Origin: an uncultured Clostridia bacterium
GTDB lineage: Bacteria > Bacillota > Clostridia > TANB77 > CAG-508
NCBI GenBank assembly: GCA_944388735.1
Contig: CALXJX010000006.1
Coordinates: 1-53,408, forward strand
Direction of reading: 5' to 3'
Length of the DNA stretch: 53,408 nt
The notes below the pieces were generated by a model that searched no databases, was not told the DNA's origin, and saw nothing but the letters and a program-made list of their open reading frames with translations. This document shows positions 1-8,192 of this stretch, piece after piece; the first letter of the stretch is position 1; every line of letters starts with the position of its first letter. Position numbers and translations under genes: made by a program.

Positions 1-63
1 AGGGATCTCAAAAATCAAGAAACAAAGTCAGTTCAAGATTTTAATGAAGAGGAATCCTACTAA
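1..63 (+). CDS. possible 3' end of a plus-strand gene (partial)
   Basis: Frame 1 is open from the window edge for 20 codons and ends at a TAA. The residues are hydrophilic (Lys, Gln, Asp and Glu rich), as expected of a C-terminal tail. The fragment is too short to identify, and the open frame could be chance. It would converge on the end of the fab operon. Confidence 0.3.
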   Translation, partial: RDLKNQETKSVQDFNEEESY

Positions 64-77
64 AAATTTATGCTATC

Positions 78-217
78 ATTGTTCGTGCGCCAATTTTACG
101 TTAGTAAAATTGTGTGCAATAATGCTTAGTTATAGAAAATTTTTATTTTCTATAACTGACCAAGCTGAGAAGATTGCGAAAGAAAGTATTTTACCTCATT
201 GACCTCTGTATGGTTAC
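78..217. repeat. composite remnant of repeat families C and A
   Basis: Bases about 85-125 match the middle hairpin of family C (GCCAATTTTACG..TAAAATTG). A different hairpin follows (TTATAGAAAA..TTTTCTATAA, about 131-157). Bases about 162-217 then match the right half of family A (AAGCTGAGAAGATTGCGAAAGAA, ending TTGACCTCTG..GGTTAC). No left half of A is present. No gene is visible in the first 370 bases apart from the possible fragment at 1-63. Confidence 0.6.
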
Positions 218-229
218 AATAAATAATAA

Positions 230-284
230 TAGAATTCAATTCATTTTTTTGCTGATAAGCAATAACAAAATAAACTGAATTCTA
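230..284 (-). terminator. possible terminator of the fab operon
   Basis: An inverted repeat TAGAATTCA / TGAATTCTA lies downstream of the fabI stop. On the minus strand the second arm is followed by TTATTATTT. The loop is long, about 37 nt, so this is only a plausible terminator. Confidence 0.35.
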
Positions 285-370
285 CTGTCAAAAAATTAAT
301 CCTTATTTAATCACATTCTTTCTTAAAGGCACAAATCTAGTTGAGAAAAATTGTAATTAATTTTCAATCC

Positions 371-1141
371 TTATACTCCAACTACAGAAAATCCATTATC
401 AACATGAATAATCTCTCCTGTAATTGCACTTGATAAATCACTAAATAAAAATGCTGTAGCATCTCCTACTTGTTCTATAGTCACATTTTTATGCAAAGGT
501 GCTCTTTCTTCAACAATATCTAAAATTGAACCAAAATCTTTAATTCCTTTTGCAGACAATGTTTTTATAGGACCTGCTGAAATACCATTAATTCTATATC
601 CGTCTTTTCCCAAATCTCTTGAAAGATATCTTATACTTGCCTCTAAAGCTGCTTTAGCTACACCCATAACATTATATCCTTCAATAGCTTTTTCAGAACC
701 GTAATATGTATATGCAACAATGCTAGCATTCTCATTTAGTAATTCTTTATCTCGCGCAATTCTTGCTATAGCAACTAGAGAATAACTACTAACATCTTGA
801 GCATGTGCATATCCCTCTCTTGAAGTTAGAATAAAATCGTTTCTTAAATCTTCTGTATTGGCATGTGCAATTGCATGTAATATTCCGTCTACTTTTCCAT
901 GATTCTTTTTAATTTCATCAAAACAATTTTCTATGTCTTCATCTTTGCTAACATCATCACAAACGTAAACAGTTGCCCCTGGTATTTCTTCTAGCAATGG
1001 TTTTACCTTTTCTAGGCTTCCTTCTGAACATGTACATATTACTTCTGCTCCTTGTTTATATGCTGAACACGCAGCTCCCCATGCAATACTCCATTTATTT
1101 CTAACTCCCATAATTACTACTTTTTTTCCTTGTAAAATCAT
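371..1141 (-). CDS. fabI: enoyl-[acyl-carrier-protein] reductase (NADH), FabI type
   Basis: A 256-residue cytoplasmic short-chain dehydrogenase/reductase of the FabI type. It reduces trans-2-enoyl-ACP, the last step of each elongation cycle. The N-terminal nucleotide loop has the FabI form GVRNKWSIAWG (residues 12-22). The catalytic set Tyr146, Tyr156 and Lys163 falls at the spacing of the E. coli enzyme, and the C-terminus keeps the HVDNGFS segment. The start has a GGAGG site about 6 nt upstream. It is the last gene of the operon, 23 bp after accA, and is the target class of triclosan. A second possible enoyl reductase, the FabK-like flavoprotein at 3012-4112, is in the same operon. Confidence 0.95.
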   Translation of the reverse strand: MILQGKKVVIMGVRNKWSIAWGAACSAYKQGAEVICTCSEGSLEKVKPLLEEIPGATVYVCDDVSKDEDIENCFDEIKKNHGKVDGILHAIAHANTEDLRNDFILTSREGYAHAQDVSSYSLVAIARIARDKELLNENASIVAYTYYGSEKAIEGYNVMGVAKAALEASIRYLSRDLGKDGYRINGISAGPIKTLSAKGIKDFGSILDIVEERAPLHKNVTIEQVGDATAFLFSDLSSAITGEIIHVDNGFSVVGV

Positions 1142-1164
1142 TGTTAACCTCCTTATATTTATTT

Positions 1165-1947
1165 TTACATTTTTCTGAATTTTTGATATCTATTTTCTAT
1201 CAATTCTTCAGAACTCAAATTCTCTAACTCCCTAATATTCTTGATAAAATATTGTTTCAAATCACCACACACTTGCTTCATATCATTTTGAGCACCAGCA
1301 TCTGGCTCTTTAATTATCTTATCAATAATATTTAATTTTTTCAAGTCCTTAGCTGTCAATTTCATGCTATTTGCTGCTTCCTTAGCTTTACTTGAATCTT
1401 TAAATAAAATACTTGCAAATCCTTCTGGAGAAAGAATAGAATACACAGAATTTTCTAGCATAACAATCTTATCTCCTACTCCAATAGCCAATGCACCACC
1501 ACTAGAGCCTTCTCCTATTACTGTACAAATAATTGGAACTTTTAGTCTAGACATCTCTATCAAATTTCTGGCAATTGCCTCTCCTTGGCCTCTTTCTTCT
1601 GCACCCATTCCAGGATATGCTCCTGGTGTATCAATAAATGTTATAATTGGTCTATTAAACTTTTCAGCTTGTTTCATTAGTCTTAACGCTTTTCTATAAC
1701 CGTCAGGCTCTGGCATACCAAAATTTCTTTCCATGTTTTCTTTTACATTTTTACCTTTTTGTTCTCCAATTATAGTCACAGCTTTTCCGTCTAATTTTGC
1801 AATTCCACCAACAATGGATTTATCATCTGCATATTTTCTATCTCCATGTAGTTCTATAAACTCATCAAATATATTATTTATATAATCTAAAGCTTTTGGT
1901 CTTTCTAGTTGTCTTGCAAGCTGTACTCTATCCCATGCAGTTTTCAT
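1165..1947 (-). CDS. accA: acetyl-CoA carboxylase carboxyltransferase subunit alpha
   Basis: A 260-residue crotonase-fold subunit. With AccD it transfers the carboxyl group from carboxybiotin on AccB to acetyl-CoA, giving malonyl-CoA. Family features include the GDRKYADD segment near residue 35, the [23 protein letters not shown] core (about 104-126) and [12 protein letters not shown] (about 145-156), which shapes the oxyanion and CoA site. An AGGAGG site precedes the ATG. It is separated from accD by a 143 bp palindromic repeat (family D), the longest gap in this half of the operon, so its expression relative to accD may be set by that hairpin. Confidence 0.96.
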   Translation of the reverse strand: MKTAWDRVQLARQLERPKALDYINNIFDEFIELHGDRKYADDKSIVGGIAKLDGKAVTIIGEQKGKNVKENMERNFGMPEPDGYRKALRLMKQAEKFNRPIITFIDTPGAYPGMGAEERGQGEAIARNLIEMSRLKVPIICTVIGEGSSGGALAIGVGDKIVMLENSVYSILSPEGFASILFKDSSKAKEAANSMKLTAKDLKKLNIIDKIIKEPDAGAQNDMKQVCGDLKQYFIKNIRELENLSSEELIENRYQKFRKM

Positions 1948-1972
1948 TTCACTTTTTCCTCCTTTTTTGTGT

Positions 1973-2115
1973 GATGTGTGCCATTGGGGACGTGTTTTTT
2001 TGGCACAAAATAAAATTTAAAAAATATCAAATTTAAATTGTTTAGAAATTTTTATTTAATTACTTATTTTAATACGTTTTTGTGCCAAAAAAACACGTCC
2101 CCAATGGCACACATC
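1973..2115. repeat. family D palindromic REP-like element, copy 1
   Basis: Near-perfect inverted arms of about 37 bp (GATGTGTGCCATTGGGGACG ..., ending GGCACAAAA) flank an AT-rich centre of about 68 bp. Each arm is itself a small hairpin, GTGCCA..TGGCAC, with GGGGAC in its loop. The form resembles REP sequences mobilised by RAYT-type Y1 transposases. It lies between accD and accA, inside the transcribed operon. A second copy with the same design is at 6782-6925. Confidence 0.85.
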
Positions 2116-2121
2116 CGGCAA

Positions 2122-2967
2122 TTATTTATGTAGCCTCAATAATTGAGCAATTGTTGATTTCATATCTTTTCTTTCGACTATTTTATCTATAAAACCATGT
2201 TCTAGTAAAAACTCAGAACTTTGAAATCCCTCAGGCAATTTTTGTTTTATTGTTTGCTCAATGACTCTAGGTCCTGCAAATCCAATTAAAGCTTTAGGTT
2301 CGGCTAATATAATATCCCCTAAACTTGCAAAGCTCGCTGTCACTCCTCCTGTAGTAGGGTCTGTTAAAACTGAAATATATAATAGCCCTGCTTCATCTAA
2401 TTTTGCTAATGCTGCTGAAGTTTTTGCCATCTGCATTAATGATACTATTCCTTCTTGCATTCTTGCTCCGCCAGATACACAGAAAATGATAATTGGTAAC
2501 TTCTTTTCTATTGCCGTTTCTATTGCAAGTGTAATTCTTTCTCCAACGCTACTTCCCATGCTTCCCATTAAAAAGTTTCCATCCATAACAGCTAATACTG
2601 CTTTTTCTCCCTCTATTTCACATGTCCCACATTTAACTGCTTCATCTATTTTTGTTTTTTCTCTTAGACTTTCAACTTTTTTTAGGTATCCTTCAAATTC
2701 TAATGGATCTTTTGTCACAATATCTTTTCCTATTTCTTGAAAAGTTCCTTCATCTGCAATTTGTTTTATTCTTCTTCTTGAAGATAATCTAAAATGTTTG
2801 CCACAATTTGGACATACACTTAAGTTTTGATGCAGTTCTTCTTTATATAATATTTCTTTGCAGTTATCACATTTGACCCACTTTCCAATCATCATGTCTG
2901 CTGCTTTTTCATTTTTTTGTTTGTTTTTTTCTTCTCCATTTATCTTTTTTACTTTATCGATAATCAA
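2122..2967 (-). CDS. accD: acetyl-CoA carboxylase carboxyltransferase subunit beta
   Basis: A 281-residue partner of AccA in the carboxyltransferase half of acetyl-CoA carboxylase. The N-terminal zinc ribbon uses Cys33, Cys36, Cys52 and Cys55 (CDNC...CPNC). The crotonase-type core includes [12 protein letters not shown] and [14 protein letters not shown] chose the TTG at 2967 because AAAGGAGAGG lies 5 nt upstream. A longer reading from 2985 would translate that ribosome binding site itself. The first 25 residues are Lys-rich and variable. It follows the FabK-like gene by 44 bp. Confidence 0.93.
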   Translation of the reverse strand: MIIDKVKKINGEEKNKQKNEKAADMMIGKWVKCDNCKEILYKEELHQNLSVCPNCGKHFRLSSRRRIKQIADEGTFQEIGKDIVTKDPLEFEGYLKKVESLREKTKIDEAVKCGTCEIEGEKAVLAVMDGNFLMGSMGSSVGERITLAIETAIEKKLPIIIFCVSGGARMQEGIVSLMQMAKTSAALAKLDEAGLLYISVLTDPTTGGVTASFASLGDIILAEPKALIGFAGPRVIEQTIKQKLPEGFQSSEFLLEHGFIDKIVERKDMKSTIAQLLRLHK

Positions 2968-3011
2968 GATTTCCTCTCCTTTCAAAAACTACTAATATTT
3001 ATTGTTTTACA

Positions 3012-4112
3012 TTATACTCCCAAACAAAGTTCAGTTTCTTTTTTCAATTGTTGCAGTAGTTTTGGAACTGTTGTTATTTCGCTAATTTTATCTACATTGC
3101 TTCCACAAAAAATTAGACCTTCTTCTAAGTTTCCTTTAACTGCATTTATTAGTGCTTTTGTAATACAATATGGTGTTTCTGCTACTTTACAAGTTTTTAT
3201 ACAATTATAACATCTTGTTACTTTTTCTTTATGTTCATAAACTTTTTTTATAAATTTATTTTCTATTGCTCTACCAGGCATTCCAACAGGACTTTTTATA
3301 ATTTTAATGTCTTCTTTTTTTGCATTTATATATGCTTGTTTATATTTTTCAGATGCGTCACATTCCTCTGTTGCTACAAATCTAGTTGCCATTTGAACTC
3401 CTGCTGCTCCCATTTTTATATATTTTGCAATGTCTTTTCCGTCAAATACTCCTCCTGCAACAACTACTGGTATTTCTTTTCCTGTTTCTTCTTCTATTTT
3501 ATGAACTTCTTCTAATACTTCTTTTGTAATTTGCTCTAGTTTTGGTCTTTCTTCTATAGTTATAGGATTTTCTCCACTACCTACTTCTTCTGGTTTAAAT
3601 CCTAAGTGTCCTCCTGCTTCTGGTCCTTCTATTACTATCATATCTGGTACATAGTTATGTTTTGTTATCCATAGTTTGCTAATTAATTTTGCACCTTTGG
3701 CTGATGATATAATTGGTGCAATTTTTGTTTTTGTGCCTTTTACAAATTCGGGTAATTCTTTTGGTAATCCTGCTCCTGAAATGATTAGATCGATCCCATT
3801 TTGCACACATCTTTTTACTATTACTGCATAATGTGTTAAAGCTACCATTACATTAACTCCAATAATTCCATTTGGTGCTATTTCTCTAGCTGCTTTTATC
3901 TCCTTGTCTATTGCTCTTAAATTTGCCTCTTCAGGATTTTTTTCAAAATCAGGTTCTTGATATCCGATATCTGCTGTCGAAATAATTCCTATTCCACCTG
4001 CTTTTGCCACTGCTCCTGCAAGCTTATGCATTGAAACACCTACTCCCATACCTCCTTGTATGATTGGTAATTTTGAGATTTTGTCTCCTATTTTTAAACC
4101 TTTTAATTCCAT
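3012..4112 (-). CDS. FabK-like / nitronate monooxygenase-family flavoprotein
   Basis: About 366 residues with a TIM-barrel FMN fold: IIQGGMGVGVS near the N-terminus, a central ISGAGLPKELP, IVIEGPEAGGHLG with the His typical of the family, and VVVAGGVFDGKDIAKYIKMGAAGVQMATRF, the phosphate-binding part. The C-terminal extension has a Cys cluster (CYNCIKTC..) seen in clostridial members. Family members are either nitronate monooxygenases or FMN-dependent enoyl-ACP reductases (FabK). Its place between accC and accD suggests lipid synthesis, but fabI is already in the operon. Two ATGs are possible. The one at 4124 abuts AAGGA with no spacing, so 4112 is preferred. It carries the conserved leader at 4125-4172. 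Confidence 0.85.
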   Translation of the reverse strand: MELKGLKIGDKISKLPIIQGGMGVGVSMHKLAGAVAKAGGIGIISTADIGYQEPDFEKNPEEANLRAIDKEIKAAREIAPNGIIGVNVMVALTHYAVIVKRCVQNGIDLIISGAGLPKELPEFVKGTKTKIAPIISSAKGAKLISKLWITKHNYVPDMIVIEGPEAGGHLGFKPEEVGSGENPITIEERPKLEQITKEVLEEVHKIEEETGKEIPVVVAGGVFDGKDIAKYIKMGAAGVQMATRFVATEECDASEKYKQAYINAKKEDIKIIKSPVGMPGRAIENKFIKKVYEHKEKVTRCYNCIKTCKVAETPYCITKALINAVKGNLEEGLIFCGSNVDKISEITTVPKLLQQLKKETELCLGV

Positions 4113-4124
4113 ATTATATTCCAT

Positions 4125-4172
4125 TCCTTGTATAATATATTTAGGTTTTTAAATGGTTCCCTATAAACCTTT
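4125..4172 (-). promoter_or_regulatory. conserved leader motif, copy 1 (possible pseudoknot ending in the SD)
   Basis: Read on the minus strand: GGTTTATAGGGAACC, then ATTTAAAAACCTAAAT, then ATATTATACAAGGA. The same layout lies upstream of ychF (38474-38523) and the ABC exporter (48023-48070), each time ending in AAGGA(G). GGTT can pair with AACC, and the loop TAGG with the downstream CCTA, giving an H-type pseudoknot next to the ribosome binding site. Confidence 0.6.
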
Positions 4173-4195
4173 TTACCTTAAAGTATCAATATCTT

Positions 4196-5539
4196 TTATG
4201 TATTAAATTCTTTTTGTATAAAAGATGTATCATAATTATTTTCGACAAAATTTTTATTTTCTAATATTTTTAAAATGAAATCCGCATTTGTTTGTATTCC
4301 TTCTACAACTAATTCTGCTACTGCACTTTTTAATTTTGCTATTGCTTCTTTTCTATTATTTGCATGTACGATAATTTTTGCAAGCATAGAATCATAAGTT
4401 GGAGGAACTGTATATCCAGAATAAATAGCAGTATCCACTCTAATACCATTTCCACCTGGTAGATGTAATCCTGTAATAGTTCCTGGACATGGCATAAAAT
4501 TTTTTTCAGGAATTTCTGCATTAATTCTTGCTTCCATACTATGTCCTGTAAAGTGAATATCTTTTTGTTTATATTCTAATTTCTCTCCACTTGCTACTTT
4601 TATTTGTTCTTTTATGATATCTAATCCTGTTACCATTTCTGTAACCGGATGTTCCACTTGAACTCTTGTATTCATTTCCATAAAATAAAAGTCTTGATTT
4701 TTGTCTACTAAAAACTCTATTGTTCCTGCATTTGTATAACCAATTTCTTTTACTGCTTTTACTGCAACTTCTCCCATTTTATTTCTTGTTTCTTCATTTA
4801 ACAATGCAGATGGTGTTTCTTCCAATACTTTTTGATTTCTTCTTTGTACTGAACAGTCTCTTTCTCCTAAATGAATACAGTTTCCATGTTCATCTGCTAA
4901 TACTTGTATTTCTACATGTCTTGGATTTTCTACAAATTTTTCTATGTATAAGCTATCATCATTAAAAGAAACTTTTGCCTCTTGCTTTACAATGTAATAT
5001 TCTTTTTCTAATTCTTTTTCTGAGTATGCAATTCTAATACCTCTTCCTCCACCACCTGCTGATGCTTTTAATATAACAGGATATTTGATTTTTTTTGCAA
5101 TTTCTATTGCTTGCTCTTTTGAATAAATCAAACCTTCTGATCCTGGTACTACTGGAACACCTGCTCTTTTCATTGTTTCTTTTGCCATAGATTTATTTCC
5201 TAATAATGTAATTAATTTATAATTAGGTCCGATAAATTTAATTCCCATTTCTTCACAAATTTTTGCAAAATTAGCATTTTCTGATAAAAAACCATATCCT
5301 GGATGAATACTATCTGCTCCTGTTAAACATGCTGCTTCTAATATAGCTTTTACATTTAAATAGCTTTTATTAGATTGTGCCGGTCCTATACATATTGCTT
5401 CATCAGCTAAACTTACATGTAAAGCATTTTTATCAGCTTCTGAATATATAGCAACTGTTCTTATTCCCATTTCTCTGCATGCTCTTATAATTCTAACTGC
5501 TATTTCCCCTCTATTTGCAATTAATATCTTTTTTAACAT
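4196..5539 (-). CDS. accC: acetyl-CoA carboxylase, biotin carboxylase subunit
   Basis: A 447-residue ATP-grasp enzyme that carboxylates the biotin on AccB using ATP and bicarbonate. It starts with the family hallmark KILIANRGEIAVRIIRA. It has the glycine-rich loop KASAGGGGRGIRIA (about 158-171), the HLGERDCSVQRRNQK segment and the active-site stretch EMNTRVQVEHPVTE. Length and domain order (N-terminal Rossmann, ATP-grasp, C-terminal domain) are normal. GGGAG lies 10 nt before the ATG. It lies between fabZ and the FabK-like gene in the operon. Confidence 0.97.
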   Translation of the reverse strand: MLKKILIANRGEIAVRIIRACREMGIRTVAIYSEADKNALHVSLADEAICIGPAQSNKSYLNVKAILEAACLTGADSIHPGYGFLSENANFAKICEEMGIKFIGPNYKLITLLGNKSMAKETMKRAGVPVVPGSEGLIYSKEQAIEIAKKIKYPVILKASAGGGGRGIRIAYSEKELEKEYYIVKQEAKVSFNDDSLYIEKFVENPRHVEIQVLADEHGNCIHLGERDCSVQRRNQKVLEETPSALLNEETRNKMGEVAVKAVKEIGYTNAGTIEFLVDKNQDFYFMEMNTRVQVEHPVTEMVTGLDIIKEQIKVASGEKLEYKQKDIHFTGHSMEARINAEIPEKNFMPCPGTITGLHLPGGNGIRVDTAIYSGYTVPPTYDSMLAKIIVHANNRKEAIAKLKSAVAELVVEGIQTNADFILKILENKNFVENNYDTSFIQKEFNT

Positions 5540-5629
5540 TTTTTCATTTCTCCCTTAGAATTTTAATTTTATTCTATTTTTTAGACTATGTGCTGTTTTA
5601 AAATAACTTTATTTTAGTTTATTTATTAT

Positions 5630-6052
5630 TTATACTAGTGCAAACGTAAGCTCACCTTTAACTGCTACTTTTCCGTCAACTGTTGCAATTGCTTCTCCAA
5701 TTCCTATTGGTCCTTTTTTCTTGATAATTTTTACTTCTAATCTTAATGTATCTCCTGGAACTACTTGTTTTTTAAATCTTAGTTTATCAATTCCTCCAAA
5801 CAAAGCATTTTTTCCTTTATTCTCTTCCATTGATAAAATTGCTACTGCTCCTGTTTGTGCTAAGCTTTCTACAATTAATACTCCTGGCATAATTGGATTT
5901 CCTGGGAAATGTCCTTTGAAGTAATATTCATCTTCTCTAACTTCTTTATATGCTACACAACTTTCTCCTGGAACATATTCTTCAACTTTATCAATCATTA
6001 AGAATGGATCTCTTTGTGGAATTATTTTTTCTATTTCTTCTTTGTTTAACAT
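5630..6052 (-). CDS. fabZ: 3-hydroxyacyl-[acyl-carrier-protein] dehydratase
   Basis: A 140-residue hot-dog-fold enzyme that dehydrates 3-hydroxyacyl-ACP to trans-2-enoyl-ACP. The catalytic His48 lies in [11 protein letters not shown] and the acidic partner Glu62 in VLIVESLAQ. The opening [12 protein letters not shown] is the typical substrate-tunnel segment. AAGGAG lies before the ATG. The 240 bp between accB and this gene holds hairpins, a mini-ORF and a possible internal promoter, so fabZ and the genes after it may have some separate control. Confidence 0.96.
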   Translation of the reverse strand: MLNKEEIEKIIPQRDPFLMIDKVEEYVPGESCVAYKEVREDEYYFKGHFPGNPIMPGVLIVESLAQTGAVAILSMEENKGKNALFGGIDKLRFKKQVVPGDTLRLEVKIIKKKGPIGIGEAIATVDGKVAVKGELTFALV

Positions 6053-6149
6053 TTTAATTTGACTCCTTTAACTATTTTTTACAATGAATCATAATAATTA
6101 TATATTGATTTGCTAGTTTTTATTGACAAATCTTCTATATTATGGTAAC

Positions 6150-6178
6150 ATTATATTGCAAACACGATGTGTTTGTTA
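6150..6178 (-). promoter_or_regulatory. possible internal promoter with operator-like palindrome upstream of fabZ
   Basis: On the minus strand, TATAAT (6150-6155) lies 17 nt from a poor -35, TAACAA (6173-6178). The spacer contains the perfect inverted repeat CAAACAC-GAT-GTGTTTG (6159-6175), a good size for a dimeric repressor. The palindrome is seen directly. Its role as an operator, and the promoter itself, are inferred. Confidence 0.35.
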
Positions 6179-6183
6179 GGCTA

Positions 6184-6260
6184 GGGAGTGTTTTATAATT
6201 TCAAGTAAACAACAACACCCATTTTGTATTACTCCTTAACAAAAATTTTTTAACACTCCC
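6184..6260 (-). other. hairpin enclosing a 9-codon mini-ORF, between accB and fabZ
   Basis: GGGAGTGTT and AACACTCCC (9 bp arms) enclose a sequence with AAGGAG (6232-6237), a 9 nt spacer and ATG at 6222, reading MGVVVYLKL and a TAA at 6193. A second small hairpin, GGCAAAGC/GCTTTGCC (6268-6288), lies just after the accB stop. Translation of the mini-ORF would open the larger hairpin. Whether it is a leader peptide is unknown. Confidence 0.35.
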
Positions 6261-6294
6261 GGAATTTGGCAAAGCTTTATGCTTTGCCTTTTTC

Positions 6295-6765
6295 TTATTT
6301 TATTTTAAATAGTGGTGTACCATATTCAACTACATCTTCATTATTAACACAGATTTCTGCAATTTCCCCATCAAATTCTGATTCTATTTCATTCATCAAT
6401 TTCATAGCTTCAACAATACATAATACTTGCCCTTTGTGAACTCTATCTCCTATTTTTACAAATGGTTCTTTGTCAGGAGATGAGCTTGCATAAAATGTTC
6501 CAACCATTGGAGATTTTACAATCTTATAATTTTCTTCTTTTGGTTGAATATTTACTAAACTAGTCTCTTTATTTTCTTGAACTGTTGGAACTGTTAACGG
6601 TGCACTTGCTTCTATAACTTGGTTTTGCATTCCTGTTGATGTGACAACTTTATTTGAATTTTTGGTCATACTAATTTTAATTCCTTCTGGAAATTCTATT
6701 TCTAATGAATCTAAATTTGAATTTCCCATATCATCAATTAATTTCTTTATATCTTTATAATCCAT
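6295..6765 (-). CDS. accB: acetyl-CoA carboxylase biotin carboxyl carrier protein
   Basis: A 156-residue carrier whose C-terminal biotinyl domain (about 80-156) shuttles the carboxyl group between AccC and AccA/AccD. The biotinylated residue is Lys122 in the canonical VEAMKLMNEIE. The upstream PMVGTFYASSSPDKEPF is the thumb-containing segment. The linker (about 35-80) is variable, as usual. AAAGGATG lies before the ATG. A family D palindrome (6782-6925) separates it from fabF. Confidence 0.96.
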   Translation of the reverse strand: MDYKDIKKLIDDMGNSNLDSLEIEFPEGIKISMTKNSNKVVTSTGMQNQVIEASAPLTVPTVQENKETSLVNIQPKEENYKIVKSPMVGTFYASSSPDKEPFVKIGDRVHKGQVLCIVEAMKLMNEIESEFDGEIAEICVNNEDVVEYGTPLFKIK

Positions 6766-6781
6766 TTATATCATCCTTTCA

Positions 6782-6925
6782 ACTTTGTGCCATTGGGGAC
6801 GTGTTTTTTTGGCACAAAATAAAAATTAAGAAAATTTAAAAATCAAATTATTTAAGAATTCTTATTTAATTATTTATATTAATATATTTTTGTGCCAAAA
6901 AAACACGTCCCCAATGGCACAAAGT
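6782..6925. repeat. family D palindromic REP-like element, copy 2
   Basis: The arms begin ACTTTGTGCCATTGGGGACG and end CCCCAATGGCACAAAGT, with an AT-rich centre of about 70 bp. It matches the copy at 1973-2115 closely in the arms and loosely in the centre. It fills almost all of the space between the fabF stop and the accB start, so any fabF-accB transcript would carry a long hairpin. Confidence 0.85.
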
Positions 6926-6931
6926 CAATAA

Positions 6932-8170
6932 TTAAATTTCATATTGTTTTAATAGGATAGTGCTATTGTGTCCCCCAAATCCTAATGAGTTAGACATAGC
7001 ATATTTTACTTCTACTTTTCTTCCTTCATTTGGAACAATATCTAAATCACATTCCTCATCTGGAACTTGATAATGTATTGTTGCTGGTACAAATCCTTCA
7101 TCTATTGCTTTTGCACACACAATTGCTTCTATTCCTCCAGCAGCTCCTAATAAATGTCCTGTATGTCCTTTTGTTGAGCTTACCATTACTGTTTTTGATG
7201 CTTCTCCTAATGCTGTTTTTATTGCTTGTGTTTCGCATGCATCATTTAAATGTGTTGATGTACCATGTGCATTAATGTAAGTTATTTCTTCTGGATTTAC
7301 ATTTGCTTCTTGCATAGCAAGTTTCATTGCTCTTGCTCCGCCTTCTCCTCCTGGTGCTGGTGATGTGATATGATATGCATCTGATGTTGCTCCATATCCA
7401 ACTATTTCTGCATATATTTTAGCTCCTCTTTTCTTTGCATGTTCTAATTCTTCTAATATTATCATTCCTGCACCTTCTCCCATTACAAAGCCACTTCTTT
7501 CTTTGTCAAATGGAATACTAGCTCTATTTTTATTTTCTGCCCTTGTTAATGCTTTTATATTTGTGAATCCTGCTACACTAAGTGGTGTTATTGAGCTTTC
7601 TGTTCCTCCTGCTACTATTATATCTTGATATCCATGTTTTATCATCCTAAAGCTCTCTCCTATACAATGTGTTCCAGTTGCACATGCTGTTACCATTGCC
7701 ATAGATTCACCTTTTATTCCTAATTCTATTGCTACATTACCTGTTGCCATATTTAAAATTCCCATAGGTATATACATTGGAGAAATTCTGTCTGGTCCTT
7801 TTTCTATTAATTTTGTTTGCTCTGTTTCAATTGTTTCTATTCCTCCTATTCCAGAACCTAATATAACCCCAACTCTTTCCATGTTTTCTTTTTCTTTATC
7901 TAATCCACTGTCTTTCCATGCTTCTCTTGATGCTATTATTGCATATTGTGAAAATTTATCTAATCTTTTTGCTTCTCTTTTATCAAAATAATCTTCTGGA
8001 TTATATCCTTTTACTTCTGCTGCCAATTTTACTTTAAAATTTGTTGTGTCAAATGCGGTAATTTGGTCTATACCACATTTTCCTTCTTTTATTCCTTCCC
8101 AAAATGTCTTTACATCATTTCCTATAGGAGTAATAGCTCCTAGTCCTGTAATAACAACTCTTCTTTCCAT
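6932..8170 (-). CDS. fabF: 3-oxoacyl-[acyl-carrier-protein] synthase II
   Basis: A 412-residue thiolase-fold condensing enzyme that elongates acyl-ACP with malonyl-ACP. The catalytic triad is Cys163 (VTACATGTH), the His in NAHGTSTHLND (about 303) and the His in STKGHTGHLLGAAG (about 340). It opens with RRVVITGLGAITPIG and ends with SNSLGFGGHNSTILL, both typical. GGAG lies before the ATG. It lies 22 bp after fabG. Confidence 0.97.
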   Translation of the reverse strand: MERRVVITGLGAITPIGNDVKTFWEGIKEGKCGIDQITAFDTTNFKVKLAAEVKGYNPEDYFDKREAKRLDKFSQYAIIASREAWKDSGLDKEKENMERVGVILGSGIGGIETIETEQTKLIEKGPDRISPMYIPMGILNMATGNVAIELGIKGESMAMVTACATGTHCIGESFRMIKHGYQDIIVAGGTESSITPLSVAGFTNIKALTRAENKNRASIPFDKERSGFVMGEGAGMIILEELEHAKKRGAKIYAEIVGYGATSDAYHITSPAPGGEGGARAMKLAMQEANVNPEEITYINAHGTSTHLNDACETQAIKTALGEASKTVMVSSTKGHTGHLLGAAGGIEAIVCAKAIDEGFVPATIHYQVPDEECDLDIVPNEGRKVEVKYAMSNSLGFGGHNSTILLKQYEI

Positions 8171-8192
8171 TTGATCTGCTCCTTTCTTTTTA

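Noticed and set aside
4125-4172. Leader motif as a preQ1 riboswitch
   Set aside because: The H-pseudoknot layout is similar, but loop residues do not match the preQ1-I consensus and the genes are not in queuosine metabolism; queA and tgt in the window lack it.
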